From JANLTP01 sp031363055 (lineage in GTDB: Bacteria; Pseudomonadota; Gammaproteobacteria; Burkholderiales; Burkholderiaceae_E), in assembly GCA_031363055.1 (NCBI GenBank), contig JANLTP010000022.1, positions 1-5,926 on the forward strand: a stretch of 5,926 nucleotides of DNA, given 5' to 3'. The position numbers were made by a program, and so were the translations under genes. Shown here piece after piece: positions 5,370 to 5,926 of this stretch; the first letter of the stretch is position 1; every line of letters starts with the position of its first letter. Below the pieces are notes generated by a model. It made no database searches. It saw only the letters and a program-made list of their open reading frames with translations, and was not told where the DNA came from.

Positions 5370-5926
5370 ATGGCTTATTTGGCACCTTCTGAATTCGTTA
5401 CAAAAATGGTCGATGCAGGTGAATCAAAAATTTTCATGGCGACGCGCGATACCTTGATCCGCGCCTATATGGCGGGTGCCATTTTGGCGATCGCGGCCGT
5501 GTTTGCAGTCACCGTTTCGGTGCAAACTGGCTATCCGATTGCCGGCGCAATTTTGTTTCCGGTCGGTTTTTGTATGCTGTACTTGCTGGGCTTCGATTTG
5601 CTGACCGGCGTGTTCGTGCTGACACCCTTGGCGTTGATCGACAAACGACCTGGCGTAACCGTTGGCGGCATTCTCAAAAACTGGGGCCTGGTTTTCACCG
5701 GAAATTTCCTCGGCGCCCTGACCGTCGCCGTCATGATGGCGATCGTCTTTACCCATGGTTTCTCGCACGAGCCAGACAAGGTCGGCAAGGTGATCGCCGT
5801 GATCGGCGAATCCCGAACCTTGGGCTACAAGGAGTACGGCGCGGCTGGCATGTTGACGCTGTTCTTGCGCGGTGTCATGTGCAACTGGATGGTCTCAACC
5901 GGCGTCGTCGGCGCCATGATCTCGAC
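5370..5926 (+). CDS. Formate/nitrite transporter (FNT) family channel, N-terminal part (partial, cut by right edge)
   Basis: The visible 185 codons encode the N-terminal part of an FNT family membrane channel (FocA/NirC relatives), which moves formate, nitrite or related small anions across the inner membrane. The N-terminus MAYLAPSEFVTKMVDAGESK followed by LIRAYMAGAILA matches the usual FNT entry helix. FPVGFCMLYLLGFDLLTG at 63-80 is the signature with the first broken helix and its Thr (Omega-loop) region. LKNWGLVFTGNFLGAL at 102-117 is the conserved NW...GN block, and RGVMCNWMV at 167-175 is the second signature. At least four hydrophobic segments are visible. The pore histidine lies downstream of the window, so substrate preference cannot be judged. 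No good Shine-Dalgarno precedes the ATG. An in-frame ATG at 5406 would remove conserved residues, so 5370 is preferred. The gene is divergent from the pilus operon and has no obvious functional link to it. Confidence 0.9.
   Translation, partial: MAYLAPSEFVTKMVDAGESKIFMATRDTLIRAYMAGAILAIAAVFAVTVSVQTGYPIAGAILFPVGFCMLYLLGFDLLTGVFVLTPLALIDKRPGVTVGGILKNWGLVFTGNFLGALTVAVMMAIVFTHGFSHEPDKVGKVIAVIGESRTLGYKEYGAAGMLTLFLRGVMCNWMVSTGVVGAMIS

Noticed and set aside
5261..5392. Plus-strand 43-codon frame upstream of the channel gene
   Set aside because: No Shine-Dalgarno, no recognisable motif, and it overlaps the channel gene start by 23 bp in another frame. A leader peptide cannot be excluded but is not supported.
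5424..5788. Minus-strand frames opposite the channel gene
   Set aside because: The plus strand encodes unmistakable formate/nitrite channel signatures; the opposite frames are hydrophilic and without family features.

Overview
The window shows most of the structural half of a tight-adherence (Tad/Flp) type IVb pilus operon on the minus strand. A divergent formate/nitrite-type channel gene starts on the plus strand and runs off the right edge. The moderately GC-rich coding sequence and the tad gene order suggest a proteobacterium, probably a gammaproteobacterium, but no ribosomal RNA or housekeeping gene is present to fix the taxon.

The operon is read right to left. In order it encodes: a Flp-type major pilin (4720-4980); a TadG-like envelope protein with one N-terminal membrane anchor (3329-4714); a TadE-like pseudopilin (2467-3327); a secreted protein of unknown function (1676-2470); a very small second protein with a Flp-like processing site (1469-1672); CpaB/RcpC (606-1472); and the N-terminal 207 residues of the outer-membrane secretin CpaC/RcpA (1-622, cut by the left edge). 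Gene junctions are extremely tight: overlaps of 4 or 17 bp, or gaps of 1-5 bp. One polycistronic, translationally coupled transcript from the region right of flp is therefore very likely. The cytoplasmic motor genes (tadZ/cpaE, tadA/cpaF, tadB, tadC) and the prepilin peptidase tadV/cpaA are not in the window; the motor genes would be expected beyond the left edge.

The proteins fit one machine. Flp, TadE and the small pilin each have a basic leader and a G^QxxxE prepilin-peptidase site, so they should be cut and inserted in the inner membrane. TadG sits in the inner membrane and extends into the periplasm. CpaB links to and stabilises the secretin, which is the outer-membrane pore for the pilus. 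The 264-residue unknown is predicted to be periplasmic, so it is a candidate lineage-specific assembly factor.

Between the divergent genes lie about 390 bp (4981-5369) without a convincing gene. This stretch must hold both promoters. Its most striking content is four copies of a 9-bp motif, GGNCTAANC, arranged as two pairs. Spacing within each pair is 14 bp and the pairs are offset by 71 bp. A 13-bp palindrome lies between the pairs. This looks like a regulator-binding array and is the most novel-looking non-coding signal here. The most novel-looking coding signals are the unknown periplasmic protein, which may be an internal duplication, and the second small pilin.
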